Notes: generated from the sequence alone by a model not told the origin. Shown: positions 18,023 to 27,210, counted from the stretch's first letter. The stretch is 64,000 bases of DNA from Labrys wisconsinensis (GCF_030814995.1 NZ_JAUSVX010000003.1:525864-589863); one strand, 5' to 3'. Numbers and translations are program-made.

Positions 18023-19419
18023 TGCCGGGCACGCGCTTTCGGCTCTATCCGCAGTTTGCCAGCGGCTATAAGGCGCCGGAACGGGTGGTGCTGTCCTGCC
18101 CGCGCGGCAGCGTCGGTCCGGGACCGGCGGACGCGACGATGTATGCCGTGCATCCCGCCAACAAGTCCGAGCCCTACGACCCTCCGAACTACATGCCGCC
18201 CTATCGGGGCACGGTGTTGGCGCCCGCCTGCCCCGACGCGTCGGGCCATTTCGACACCATCCCCGAGCACAGTCCGGAATTTGCGGCCGCCCATCTCTTC
18301 GCCTGCGCGCGGCGCGCGCTCGATGTCTGGGAGCATTATCTCGAACGGCCGGTGGTCTGGTGGCACACGGCCGCCTATCCCCAGATCGAGCTCATCCCCG
18401 ACGTGCGCTGGGACAATGCCCAGTCCGGACCGGGCTTCATCGAGACGGGGGCGCGGGTCGACGAGCAGGGGAACACCGTCCCGTTCTATCTGAACTTCGA
18501 CGTGATCGCCCATGAGATGGGTCACGCCGTCCTGTTCTCCGAGATCGGCGTGCCGGCGACGGAGCATCTCACCGGACAGTTCCTCGCCTTCCACGAATCG
18601 TTCTCGGACATGGTCGCGCTCGTCGCGGCGCTGCATTTCGACAGCGTCATCGACCGGCTGCTCACCCAGACCGACGGCAATCTCTACGTCCTCAACCTGG
18701 TCAGCCGCATCGGCGAGATCTCGGACCTCGAGCAGATCCGGACGGCGGACAACATCGTGCAGATGCGCGACGTCGCCGATCTGCGGCTCATGCCCGACGG
18801 CACCTGGGTCGACCCGACGGGCCAGGACCGCAACGCCCATCATCTGGCCCAGCCGCTGACCGGCGCGATCTTCGATGCGCTGGTCGACCTCTATCAGGAC
18901 GGGCTGGTGCGCCGGGGCGCGATCGCCCCGCATCTCGACACGCGGACCTGGCGGCGGGAGGAGGTCGAGGCCTCGCTGGAGTGGGTGCATCGGGCCTCGG
19001 CCGAGCAGTTCGCCCATTTCGCCCACGCCTTCCGCGATTCCCTGCTGGAAGCCCGCAACACCATCGGCACGTGCATGGCGCATGTGATGATGACGCTCGA
19101 CCCGACGGATCTGAGCTTCGACCGGGTCGCCGCCCGCTTCATCGAGACGCTCGTCCTGCTCGGACGCGGCGACCAGGTGGACGCCTTCCTCGACGACTTC
19201 CTGTGGCGCGGCATCGATCCCCGCCCGGTCCTGCATGCCGAGCGCCCGACGTCGCCGGGCGAGTGGCGCCGCCTGCCCTATGCGGAGAAGGTGCGACGCG
19301 TCGCGGCCACGAAAGGCATCCACGACTGCCGCTGCGCCCACACCTCGTCCTTCATCGCCGCGCGGCGGCTGATGCCGCACCTGCATCGCAGCTCCGCGCC
19401 GGAGCATGTTACCTCGTAA
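18019..19419 (+). CDS. M4-like (gluzincin) metallopeptidase
   Basis: This 466-residue protein has a zinc-peptidase site: HEMGH at 165-169 (DVIAHEMGHAVLF) and FHESFSDM at 191-198, where Glu193 would be the third zinc ligand and Asp197 matches the NEAFSD-type motif of thermolysin-like enzymes. There is no signal peptide or propeptide, so unlike most M4 enzymes it should be cytoplasmic. Its start overlaps the TfuA stop by 4 nt, and the repeat protein follows 67 nt later. The position suggests it cuts the leader or separates the repeats of that protein, but it could also be an immunity or housekeeping protease. No close family member is recognised. Confidence 0.78.
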   Translation: MMPGTRFRLYPQFASGYKAPERVVLSCPRGSVGPGPADATMYAVHPANKSEPYDPPNYMPPYRGTVLAPACPDASGHFDTIPEHSPEFAAAHLFACARRALDVWEHYLERPVVWWHTAAYPQIELIPDVRWDNAQSGPGFIETGARVDEQGNTVPFYLNFDVIAHEMGHAVLFSEIGVPATEHLTGQFLAFHESFSDMVALVAALHFDSVIDRLLTQTDGNLYVLNLVSRIGEISDLEQIRTADNIVQMRDVADLRLMPDGTWVDPTGQDRNAHHLAQPLTGAIFDALVDLYQDGLVRRGAIAPHLDTRTWRREEVEASLEWVHRASAEQFAHFAHAFRDSLLEARNTIGTCMAHVMMTLDPTDLSFDRVAARFIETLVLLGRGDQVDAFLDDFLWRGIDPRPVLHAERPTSPGEWRRLPYAEKVRRVAATKGIHDCRCAHTSSFIAARRLMPHLHRSSAPEHVTS

Positions 19420-19486
19420 GTTGCCGCTGCGTCATCGACCCGCCTAGTCTACGTTCGCTCCACCGCCATCACCGAGAGGAAACGCC

Positions 19487-20140
19487 ATGGCAGACAAGAA
19501 GGAATCCGGCTCCAAGAGCGCCGAGAACGACGCGGCCGCCCGTTCGCCGCAGCCGGCGACCGATCCCGGCCCGCGCTTCGGCGAGAACCTGCTGGCGCCC
19601 TCCCTGGTGCGCCTGTTCGGGCGCGAGTTCCTGGGCCTCACGATCAACGAGGCCAACACGGCCGAGGTGCTGAGCCAGACGCCCTACCCCCGCAGCCAGC
19701 TCGCCGCCAACCTGTCGCCGGAGCAGCGCGAGCAGAGCAAGCCGCGGCTCGCCACCATCTACGGCTTCAGCTTCGAGGGGAACTACTACAAGATGTCGGC
19801 GCCGGCGATCTTCCTGGTGCATGGCCCCGGCCATCCCGTCACGGCGGGACAGGAGCCGATCAGCCTCAGCACGCTCGGCGTCGAGTTCAAGGACGAGATC
19901 TTCGCCGCCGGCGTGCGCATGTGGGGCTATGACAAGCTCGACCAGGCCCTGCGCCTCGACATCAGCTCGGGCTGGCTCGCCGACATCCTGCTCGATGCCG
20001 AGCTCGGCGCCGCCAACGTCACGGGCGAGGACGGCGGTGAGCTGGTCGGCCGCTCGATGATGACCGGGCGCTCGATGATGACCGGACGCTCGATGATGGT
20101 CGGCCGATCCATGATGACCGGGCGCGGCCCTCGCCGCTAG
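19487..20140 (+). CDS. Candidate multi-core RiPP precursor with GRSMMT repeats
   Basis: This 217-residue protein ends in four tandem hexapeptides, GRSMMT, GRSMMT, GRSMMV and GRSMMT (residues 188-211), then GRGPRR. The region before the repeats contains EDGGELV. Residues 1-27 are polar and disordered-looking; 28-187 could be a folded leader, far longer than most. There is no cysteine, so any YcaO product would be a thioamide, oxazole/methyloxazole or amidine rather than a thiazole. It has its own ribosome-binding site (GAGAGGA, six bases before ATG) and follows YcaO, TfuA and a peptidase. I infer a RiPP precursor. Alternatives are a methionine-rich metal-binding protein or an unrelated protein with a repetitive tail. 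Confidence 0.6.
   Translation: MADKKESGSKSAENDAAARSPQPATDPGPRFGENLLAPSLVRLFGREFLGLTINEANTAEVLSQTPYPRSQLAANLSPEQREQSKPRLATIYGFSFEGNYYKMSAPAIFLVHGPGHPVTAGQEPISLSTLGVEFKDEIFAAGVRMWGYDKLDQALRLDISSGWLADILLDAELGAANVTGEDGGELVGRSMMTGRSMMTGRSMMVGRSMMTGRGPRR
20048..20119 (+). repeat. Four tandem 18-bp units encoding the GRSMMT/V core repeats
   Basis: The units are 20048-20065, 20066-20083, 20084-20101 and 20102-20119. They differ mainly at third codon positions (GGC/GGG/GGA, TCG/TCC, CGC/CGA), with one amino-acid change (ACC to GTC in unit 3). Silent divergence with the peptide kept suggests selection on the protein sequence. A fifth partial unit encodes GRG before the stop. Confidence 0.95.
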
Positions 20141-20148
20141 CCTCGAAG

Positions 20149-20177
20149 GGGCCGGGCGCCGACTGCGGCCCCGGCCC
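20149..20177. terminator. Terminator-like hairpin between precursor gene and kup
   Basis: GGGCCGGG (20149-20156) pairs with CCCGGCCC (20170-20177) over 8 bp around a 13-nt loop. It starts 9 bp after the repeat-protein stop and ends 21 bp before the kup stop, so it may end both converging transcripts. No T-run is present. Confidence 0.5.
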
Positions 20178-20197
20178 TCACCTCGCGACTGCGCTCC

Positions 20198-22129
20198 CTA
20201 CACCGCCACCTGCGTGCCGACCTCGACCACCCGCCCCGTCGGGATCTGGAAATAGTCGGAGGCGTCGGTGGCGTTGCGGGCCAGGGCGATGAAGATCTGG
20301 TCCTGCCAGCCCGGCATCTGCGGGTCGGGCGAGGCGATGAGGTGGCGGCGGGACAGGAAGAACGAGGTCGTCATGATCTCGAAGACGCAGCCCTTCTTGC
20401 GGGCCAGCGCCAGCCCCTTGGGCACGTTCGGCGTCTCCATGTAGCCATAGGCCAGCCGCACCCGCATGAAGGCGCTCGACACCTGCTCGGTGGTGGCGCG
20501 CTCGTCCGCCGGCACGCGCGGCAGGTCCACCGTGCGGATCGAGAGGATGATGTTCTTCTCGTGCAGCACCTTGTTGTGCTTGAGATTGTGCAGGAGCGCG
20601 GTCGGCGCGAAGTCCGGGTCGCTGGTCAGGAACACCGCGGTGCCGGGCACGCGCGGCAGCTCCTTCTTGCGCTCCAGGCTGGCGATCAGCGTCTGGAGCG
20701 GCACCTCGCCGCGGCGCGTCTTCTCCTGCAGGATACGGGTGCCCTTCACCCAGGTCAGCATCAGCACCATCAGGCTTCCCGCCATCATCAGCGGCGCCCA
20801 GCCGCCGTGGAACACCTTCAGGAGATTGGCGCCGAGGAAGCTGGCGTCGATCACCACCAGCGGCAGCATGGCGAGGATGGCGAGCGTGAGGTTCCAGCGC
20901 CAGGCCACCCAGGCGACGATCAGGAGCAGGATCGAATCGATCAGCATCGAGCCGGTGACCGCCACGCCATAGGCGGCCGCCAGCGAGCCCGAGCTCTTGA
21001 AGAAGCCGACCAGCGCCAGCACCCCGACCAGCAGGATCCAGTTGATGCGCGGCATGTAGATCTGCCCGGCGGTCTTGGCCGAGGTGTGCAGGATGGCAAA
21101 GCGCGGCAGCAGCCCGAGCTGGATCGCCTGGCGCGCCATGGAATAGGCGCCGGTGATCACGGCCTGGCTGGCGATCACGGTGGCGATGGTGGCCAGCGTC
21201 ACCAGCGGGATCAGCGCCCAGGACGGGGCGAGCAGGAAGAACGGGTTCTCGATATTTTCCGGATGGGACAGGACCATGGCGGCCTGGCCGAGATAGTTGA
21301 GCAGGAGGCAGGGGAAGATGAAGCCGAGCCAGGCGGTCTGGATCGGCCGGCGCCCGAAATGACCGAGATCGGTGTAGAGCGCCTCGCCGCCCGTCGCCGC
21401 CAGGAACACCGCGCCGAGCGTCAGCAGGCCGAGATGGCCGTGCTCGAACAGGAAGGCCAGGCCGTAGATCGGGTTGAAGGCGACGAGCACGCCGGGATCG
21501 TCGATGAGGTGCACCAGCCCCAGCACGCCCATCACGAGGAACCATAGCGCCGTCAGCGGGCCGAAGAAGCGCGCGACGCGCTCGGTGCCATGGCTCTGCA
21601 CCAGGAACAGCGCCACCAGGATCGCCACCGTGATCGGCAGCACGAATTCTTCCAGCGCAGGGGTCACCAGCTTGATGCCCTCCACCGCCGAGAGCACGGA
21701 GATGGCGGGGGTGATCATGGCGTCGCCGAAGAACAGCGAGGCGGCCGCGATGCCCATGACGAAGACGACCGCCGCCAGCTTGGTCTCGGTCCTCTGGCCC
21801 AGCACCTTGTGGGCGAGGGCCATCAGCGAGAGCGTGCCGCCCTCGCCGCGATTGTCGGCGCGCAGCAGCAGCAGCACGTATTTGATCGTGACGACCAGGA
21901 TCAGCGCCCAGATGATCAGCGACAGCACCGCGATCACCACCTCGCGGCTGGCGCCGGCATGGGCCGAGCCCGCCAGCACCGCCTCGCGGAAGGCGTAGAT
22001 CGGGCTGGTGCCGATGTCGCCATAGACCACGCCGACGGAGCCGAGCGTCAGCGCCCAGAAGCCGCCGTGATGCCCCTCGTCGGCTTCCGCCTCGAGCGGC
22101 TGAGCCGTCGCAACGCTGTCGACTGTCAT
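20198..22129 (-). CDS. kup: Low-affinity potassium uptake protein Kup
   Basis: Kup is a proton-coupled potassium symporter of the inner membrane. The 643-residue protein has the expected about 12 transmembrane helices followed by a cytoplasmic C-terminal domain. Diagnostic stretches are [20 protein letters not shown] near the first helix and [20 protein letters not shown] near 125-145. The start at ATG 22129 gives the standard opening before the first helix; in-frame upstream sequence to 22354 looks non-coding. It converges on the RiPP-like operon, so it is not part of it. The 262 bp upstream include two direct copies of CATGTCGTGRA (22247 and 22270) of unknown meaning. Confidence 0.95.
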   Translation of the reverse strand: MTVDSVATAQPLEAEADEGHHGGFWALTLGSVGVVYGDIGTSPIYAFREAVLAGSAHAGASREVVIAVLSLIIWALILVVTIKYVLLLLRADNRGEGGTLSLMALAHKVLGQRTETKLAAVVFVMGIAAASLFFGDAMITPAISVLSAVEGIKLVTPALEEFVLPITVAILVALFLVQSHGTERVARFFGPLTALWFLVMGVLGLVHLIDDPGVLVAFNPIYGLAFLFEHGHLGLLTLGAVFLAATGGEALYTDLGHFGRRPIQTAWLGFIFPCLLLNYLGQAAMVLSHPENIENPFFLLAPSWALIPLVTLATIATVIASQAVITGAYSMARQAIQLGLLPRFAILHTSAKTAGQIYMPRINWILLVGVLALVGFFKSSGSLAAAYGVAVTGSMLIDSILLLIVAWVAWRWNLTLAILAMLPLVVIDASFLGANLLKVFHGGWAPLMMAGSLMVLMLTWVKGTRILQEKTRRGEVPLQTLIASLERKKELPRVPGTAVFLTSDPDFAPTALLHNLKHNKVLHEKNIILSIRTVDLPRVPADERATTEQVSSAFMRVRLAYGYMETPNVPKGLALARKKGCVFEIMTTSFFLSRRHLIASPDPQMPGWQDQIFIALARNATDASDYFQIPTGRVVEVGTQVAV

Positions 22130-22391
22130 TCCATGCCCCGGACGGCGTCGGCGACGCTTGCATCCCCGATTGCGGGCGCCGCCCGCGGATCGGCGCGTGA
22201 ATACTGCATCGCGGCGCGGAACGATAGCCCCCGGAGCCGGCTCGCGCATGTCGTGAACACATGCTCGCCCATGTCGTGGACGCCGGCCCCGTCCGTCGCC
22301 GCGACGCCCAAGATCGGGTGCCGGCGGCCCCTCCGCAAGGCCGCCGCCGCGCACGGCAGCACCGCGCCGCCGGTGGTCTTCGAAAGTCCGG

Positions 22392-22991
22392 TTAGCGCGG
22401 CTCGCGGTGGAAGGTCCGCCACAGCTCGAGCCCGTCGAGCCTGTCCTCGCGGATATCGCCGGCCAGGGCCCGGGTCCAGTCGAGCTCGGCCTGCTTCAGG
22501 GCGCTGCGATATTCGCTCTCGATGGCGAAGAGGCGCGGCAGGCCCTGCTTGCCCGCATAGTCACGGGCTCCCCGGTCCTGGGCCAGCTCCAGCTCCAGGC
22601 GGCGGCAGCGCTCCTCCAGGAGCGCGGCCGCCTCCTCCGGCGACAGGATCGGCAGGAAGGAGAGGGCCGCCTCGAACTGGACGAACTCCTTGGCCGGCGT
22701 CGCGGTCAGCTCGCTCAGCCAGTCCAGCAATTCGTGCCGGCCGGCGGCGGTGATGGCGTAGACGGTCCGCTCCGGCCGCGCGCCGGGGCGTTCCGTCTGC
22801 TCCGCCTGGATCAGGCCGTGGCGCTCGAGCGACTGCACGATCGTGTAGAGCGAGCCGTAGTTCAGGCGGACGCTGTCGTCCTTGCGCCGCTCGCGCAGCG
22901 TGACCGCGATCTCATAAGGATGCATCGACCGTTCGGCCAGGCAGGCGAGCGCGGCAAGGGCGAGCGGGTTGGAGACCTTCCGTCTGGACAT
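22392..22991 (-). CDS. PadR family transcriptional regulator
   Basis: This 199-residue repressor has an N-terminal winged helix (about 10-85, with [19 protein letters not shown]) and a helical C-terminal dimerisation region, the subfamily 2-like layout. It begins at ATG 22991; GGGGAGG lies unusually close to this codon, so a GTG start at 23006 is possible. It follows the flavin monooxygenase after 21 nt and should share its transcript. A 9-4-9 palindrome just upstream of the monooxygenase is the likely operator, making this a self-repressing pair induced by an aromatic compound. The ligand is inferred from family habits. Confidence 0.9.
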   Translation of the reverse strand: MSRRKVSNPLALAALACLAERSMHPYEIAVTLRERRKDDSVRLNYGSLYTIVQSLERHGLIQAEQTERPGARPERTVYAITAAGRHELLDWLSELTATPAKEFVQFEAALSFLPILSPEEAAALLEERCRRLELELAQDRGARDYAGKQGLPRLFAIESEYRSALKQAELDWTRALAGDIREDRLDGLELWRTFHREPR

Positions 22992-23012
22992 GCCTCCCCA
23001 TATCACTCGCCG

Positions 23013-24602
23013 TCAGGCGCCGTCGAGCGTCCGGCAGAGAGCCCGTTCGAGGGCGGGGCGCAGGTCGGAGGGATCGCCGGTGCGCGCCCGCCAGGCGACG
23101 TAGCCATCCGGGCGGATCAGCACCGCACCGTCGGGCGCCACCCCGAAATCGTCGGCCCAGCGCCCGTCGGGATCTTCGAGATCCTCGCCCAGCCGCATCA
23201 GGCGCAGCGGCAGATCGCCGGCGCGGCCGAGCCGCTCCACCGCTTCGGGCCAGGCCACGCCCTCCGGCCCGACCATGAGCAGGAAGCCCTCGCCGATCAG
23301 GTCCCACGGCGTGCACGGCATGCCGGCGCGCCGCAGCGGCGTCTGCGGCATGCGCGTCCCCGGCCGGCCGCTCGGGGACACCGGATCCTCGCAGAGCTCG
23401 CCGTCGTCCGGCTCCTCGATGCTGATCGCGGCCGAGCGCAGGCGATAGCCGAGGGCGACCTCGACATAGTCGCAGGGCACGCTGGAGAGGAGGTCGGCGC
23501 GATCCGGGCGCATGCGCCGGACATAGTTGTCGGTCTGCAGCGCCACGGTCAGCCGCGCCACCGGCAGGCGCTCGGCCTCATAGGTCTCGATGAGGCCGGG
23601 TCCGGCCTGCCCACGCAGCACCATGGCGAGCTTCCAGGCGACGTCGAACCCGTCCTGCATGGCGGTCTGCCCGCCGAGGCCGCCGGTCGGCGGCATGGTG
23701 TGCGCGGCATCGCCGACCAGCAGCATCCGGCCTGCGACGAGGCGCTCGGCCACGCGGGTCGCCATCTCCCAGGACGCGATCTCGAGGATGCGCACCGGCA
23801 GATCGTCGATGCCGACCGCCGCGCGCACCAGAGCTGCGCAACGGGCTTCGTCGAAATCCGCGACGTCCTGGACGCGCGGGTCGTATTCCACCGAGATCAG
23901 GGCACGGTTCGGCTCGTCCGTGGTGACATAGGCTCCGGTGAAGCCCGGATTCTGCAGGTAGAACAGCGCCAGGCCACGACCGGCGGTCGGCAGGCCGGCG
24001 GCGCTCTCGAAGACGACCCCGATATTGTGCGACAGCGTGCCGTGGCCGGAGACGCGGATGCCGAGCCGCTGGCGCAGCGAGCTGCGGCCGCCATCGGCAG
24101 CCACGACATAGGGCGCCGCGACCGTCTGCTCGATGCCGCTGCCGAGGTCGCGGATCACGGCCGTCCACCCCTCCCCGTCCTGGCGGAGATCGACGAGCTC
24201 GGTGGCATAGCGCACGTCGGCGCCGCGCTCCTCGGCGGTGCGCTTGAGGATGGCCTCGACCCGGTCCTGGCCGGCCGCGCTGTGGGGCGCCGGGCTGACG
24301 GCTCTCGTGTCGAACTGGCCGGGCTGCAGCAGCGTGCGATGCACCCGGCCGGTGACGCTCTCGGCGATGACGATGCTGAAATCGGCGAAGCGATCGTCTC
24401 CCGCCGCCACCAGCGGCGCCTCGAGCCCGACGCTGCGCATCAGCTCCATGGTCCGCACGTTGACGCTGCGGGCGCGCGGATGCCGGGCGACGCCGGCATG
24501 GCGCTCCACCAGCAGGCAGGGGATGCCGCGCGTGGCGAGCATCACCGCGGTGGTCAGCCCCGACAGGCCGCCGCCGACGACCAGCACCGATGTGTGTGTC
24601 AT
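23013..24602 (-). CDS. FAD-dependent monooxygenase, PheA/TfdB-like
   Basis: This 529-residue flavoprotein should hydroxylate an aromatic or polyketide-like ring with NAD(P)H and oxygen. The FAD-binding dinucleotide motif VVGGGLSGLT is near residue 8, the DG motif VVAADGGRSSLRQRLG near 165 and the second FAD motif LLVGDAAHTMPPTGGLGG near 290. A thioredoxin-like C-terminal domain follows, as in phenol hydroxylases and tetracycline-modifying enzymes. It starts at ATG 24602 with GGAGAAGG upstream and leads the operon with padR. Resistance to or breakdown of an aromatic compound are both possible roles. Confidence 0.9.
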   Translation of the reverse strand: MTHTSVLVVGGGLSGLTTAVMLATRGIPCLLVERHAGVARHPRARSVNVRTMELMRSVGLEAPLVAAGDDRFADFSIVIAESVTGRVHRTLLQPGQFDTRAVSPAPHSAAGQDRVEAILKRTAEERGADVRYATELVDLRQDGEGWTAVIRDLGSGIEQTVAAPYVVAADGGRSSLRQRLGIRVSGHGTLSHNIGVVFESAAGLPTAGRGLALFYLQNPGFTGAYVTTDEPNRALISVEYDPRVQDVADFDEARCAALVRAAVGIDDLPVRILEIASWEMATRVAERLVAGRMLLVGDAAHTMPPTGGLGGQTAMQDGFDVAWKLAMVLRGQAGPGLIETYEAERLPVARLTVALQTDNYVRRMRPDRADLLSSVPCDYVEVALGYRLRSAAISIEEPDDGELCEDPVSPSGRPGTRMPQTPLRRAGMPCTPWDLIGEGFLLMVGPEGVAWPEAVERLGRAGDLPLRLMRLGEDLEDPDGRWADDFGVAPDGAVLIRPDGYVAWRARTGDPSDLRPALERALCRTLDGA

Positions 24603-24612
24603 AACCTTCTCC

Positions 24613-24634
24613 GTATATTCTGAATAGAATATAC
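24613..24634. promoter_or_regulatory. Candidate PadR operator
   Basis: GTATATTCT and AGAATATAC form a perfect 9-bp inverted repeat around GAAT. It lies 11 bp upstream of the monooxygenase start codon, where a bound repressor would block transcription or initiation. AT-rich palindromes of this size are typical PadR targets. Confidence 0.65.
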
Positions 24635-24715
24635 TGATCAAAATATGGCATTATCGAGGCATTCGCTCGGGGCGTGAGCAGGCTGGCAGCGGACCGGCGG
24701 GATGTTGCTCAAAGC

Positions 24716-24750
24716 TTGGGCAGATCCAAACCGTCGGTCCAACTGCCCAA
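24716..24750. promoter_or_regulatory. Inverted repeat upstream of the ATP-grasp gene
   Basis: TTGGGCAG (24716-24723) and CTGCCCAA (24743-24750) are perfect 8-bp arms 19 bp apart, about 82 bp before the ATP-grasp start. This could be an operator or a leader hairpin. No regulator of the cluster is visible beside it. Confidence 0.35.
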
Positions 24751-24831
24751 AATGCCGTCATTGGCCGCTTGCCGCCGCCGATGTTCACGATATGCTGGTG
24801 TGGTCTGCCATCGTCGACGAAGGGGTGAAGA

Positions 24832-26244
24832 GTGGCGTTCGATGAGATGACCCTCGGCAACGGCTCGGTGCGCCCCGCCTATACCGACCTCGCGCAATGG
24901 CTTTCGACCGCCCCTCTCGATCTCCTGTCCCACCGCCGCGACGAAGCCGAGCTCCTGTTCCGGCGCATCGGCATCACCTTCGCCGTCTACGGCGACAAGG
25001 ACGGGGCCGAGCGGCTGATCCCCTTCGACATCATCCCGCGCATCCTCGCGGCCTCGGAATGGGCGACGTTGCAGCGCGGGCTGGAGCAGCGCGTGCGCGC
25101 CCTCAACGCCTATATCAAGGACGTCTACGGCAAGCGCGAGGTGGTGCGCGCCGGCGTGGTGCCGGAGGACCTGGTGTTCGGCAACCCGGCCTTCCGGCCG
25201 GAGATGGCGGGCCAGAAGGTGCCGCACGACGTCTATGTCCACATCGCCGGCATCGACATCGTGCGCGTCGACGCCGATACCTTCTACGTGCTGGAGGACA
25301 ATGCCCGCACCCCCTCCGGCGTCTCCTACATGCTGGAGAACCGCGAGGTGACCATGCGCCTCTTCCCCGAGGTGGTGGCCCAGCACCGCATCGCCCCGGT
25401 GGAGAACTACACCGACGAGCTGCTCGCCTCGCTCCGCTCCGTCGCCCCGCGCAGCGCTCCGTCCGATCCGGTGGTGGTGCTGCTCACCCCGGGCATCTAC
25501 AACTCGGCCTATTACGAGCACTCGTTCCTGGCCGACAAGCTCGGCATCGAGATCGTCGAGGGGCGCGATCTCTTCGTGCGCGACGAGGTGGTCTACATGC
25601 GCACCACCGAGGGGCCGAAGCGCGTCGACGTGATCTACCGGCGCATCGACGACGACTTCCTCGACCCCCTCGCCTTCCGCCCGGATTCGGCGCTGGGCGT
25701 GCCCGGGCTGATGTCGGCCTACCAGGCCGGCAACGTCACGCTGACCAACGCGGTCGGCACCGGCGTCGCCGACGACAAGGCGGTCTATTCCTACATGCCC
25801 GAGATCCTGCGCTTCTTCCTCGGCGAGGAGCCGATCCTCAAGAACGTGCCGACCTTCCGCTGCCGCGAGCCGCAGGCCCTCGCCCATGTGCTCGACAACC
25901 TGGAAGAGCTGGTGGTCAAGGAAGTCTCCGGCTCGGGCGGCTACGGCATGCTGATCGGACCGCATGCGACCAGGGAACAGATCGAGACGTTCCGGGCCAA
26001 GCTCCAGGCCGAGCCCTTCGGCTACATCGCCCAGCCGACCCTGTCGCTGTCGACCTGCCCCTGCTTCGTCGACAGCGGCATCGCGCCGCGCCATGTCGAC
26101 CTCAGGCCCTTCGTGCTGACCGGGTCGGACAAGATCCGCATCGTGCCGGGCGGGCTGACCCGCGTGGCGTTGAAGGAAGGCTCGCTCGTGGTCAATTCAA
26201 GCCAGGGCGGCGGGACCAAGGACACCTGGGTTTTGGATCGCTGA
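24832..26244 (+). CDS. Circularly permuted ATP-grasp type 2 protein (DUF404/DUF407)
   Basis: This 470-residue protein belongs to the COG2308 ATP-grasp family, predicted to form peptide-like amide bonds. Conserved blocks include ERLIPFDIIPRI near 60-71, YVLEDNARTPSGVSYMLENR near 155-175, GVADDKAVYSYMPE near 310-323 and the nucleotide-site VVKEVSGSGGYGM near 360-372. The start is GTG 24832. It directly precedes the alpha-E gene with no intergenic base. In many proteobacteria these two are neighbours of a transglutaminase and an Anbu protease, both found here about 4-6 kb to the right. The product of the pathway is unknown. Confidence 0.93.
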   Translation: MAFDEMTLGNGSVRPAYTDLAQWLSTAPLDLLSHRRDEAELLFRRIGITFAVYGDKDGAERLIPFDIIPRILAASEWATLQRGLEQRVRALNAYIKDVYGKREVVRAGVVPEDLVFGNPAFRPEMAGQKVPHDVYVHIAGIDIVRVDADTFYVLEDNARTPSGVSYMLENREVTMRLFPEVVAQHRIAPVENYTDELLASLRSVAPRSAPSDPVVVLLTPGIYNSAYYEHSFLADKLGIEIVEGRDLFVRDEVVYMRTTEGPKRVDVIYRRIDDDFLDPLAFRPDSALGVPGLMSAYQAGNVTLTNAVGTGVADDKAVYSYMPEILRFFLGEEPILKNVPTFRCREPQALAHVLDNLEELVVKEVSGSGGYGMLIGPHATREQIETFRAKLQAEPFGYIAQPTLSLSTCPCFVDSGIAPRHVDLRPFVLTGSDKIRIVPGGLTRVALKEGSLVVNSSQGGGTKDTWVLDR

Positions 26245-27186
26245 ATGCTCTCGCGTACCGCCGACAACCTCTACTGGCTGGCCCGCTATGTCGAGCGGGC
26301 GGAATATCTCGCCCGCATCCTCGATGCCGCCTACCGCCTGTCGTCGCTGCCCGCCTCCTATGGCGGCGGCACCAACGAGTGGGAGAGCGCGGTGGCGACG
26401 GCGGGCTGCGGGCCGGCCTTCTCGGCGGCGCACGGCGAGGCCAACGAGCGCAACGTCATGGAGTTCCTGGCGTTCTCGCCGGACAATCCCTCCTCCATCC
26501 GCTGCTGCTTCGAGCTGGCGCGCACCAATGCCCGGGCGGTGCGCACTGCCCTCACGGTGGAGATGTGGTCGACCATCAACGACGCCTGGCTGAAGCTGAA
26601 GACCTATTCGCCGGCGACGATGAGCCGCGAGGAAGTGTCGCGCTTCCTCGATTGGGTGAAGAGCGTGTCGCTGATGTTCGACGGCTCGGCCTACCGCACC
26701 ATGCTGCGCAACGATGCCTATGCCTTCTCGCGCATCGGCGTGTTCGCCGAGCGGGCCGACAACACCGCCCGCATCCTCGACGTGAAGTACCACGTGCTGC
26801 TGCCGCCCAACGAGAATGTCGGCGGGGGGCTCGACTATTTCCAGTGGACGGCGATCCTGCGCGCGGTGTCGGCGCTGACCTCCTATCACTGGGTCTACAA
26901 GGAAAGCCTCAAGCCCTGGCTGGTGGCCGACCTGCTGATCCTCAACAGCGAGATGCCGCGGTCGCTCGCCGCCTGCTACGACAATATCTCGCGCTATCTC
27001 GACCAGCTCGCCCATGTCTACGGCCGCCAGGGCGCCGCGCAGCGCCAGGCCCGCCTCACCCAGTCGCGGCTGCAGAACCTCAGGATCGACGAGGTCTTCC
27101 AGGCCGGCCTGCACGAATTCGTCACCGAGTTCATCACCGACAACAACCGCCTCGGCATGGCGGTGGCCGAGCAGTACCTGCTGTGA
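26245..27186 (+). CDS. Alpha-E domain protein (DUF403)
   Basis: This 313-residue, all-helical protein belongs to the alpha-E family, the usual partner of COG2308 ATP-grasp proteins. The opening MLSRTADNLYWLARYVERAE is the family hallmark, and FAERADNTARILDVKYHVLL near 170 repeats the RAEYLARIL-like motif. It starts immediately after the ATP-grasp stop, so the two are almost certainly co-translated. Its biochemical role is not known; it may be a substrate-binding or structural partner. Confidence 0.93.
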   Translation: MLSRTADNLYWLARYVERAEYLARILDAAYRLSSLPASYGGGTNEWESAVATAGCGPAFSAAHGEANERNVMEFLAFSPDNPSSIRCCFELARTNARAVRTALTVEMWSTINDAWLKLKTYSPATMSREEVSRFLDWVKSVSLMFDGSAYRTMLRNDAYAFSRIGVFAERADNTARILDVKYHVLLPPNENVGGGLDYFQWTAILRAVSALTSYHWVYKESLKPWLVADLLILNSEMPRSLAACYDNISRYLDQLAHVYGRQGAAQRQARLTQSRLQNLRIDEVFQAGLHEFVTEFITDNNRLGMAVAEQYLL

Positions 27187-27210
27187 CCTGAGGCGCGACG
27201 TCCGGCCCCC

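Noticed and set aside
22247..22280. Two direct copies of CATGTCGTGRA upstream of kup as a regulatory repeat.
   Set aside because: The repeat is imperfect and short, no regulator is nearby, and nothing supports binding. It is mentioned only in the kup entry.
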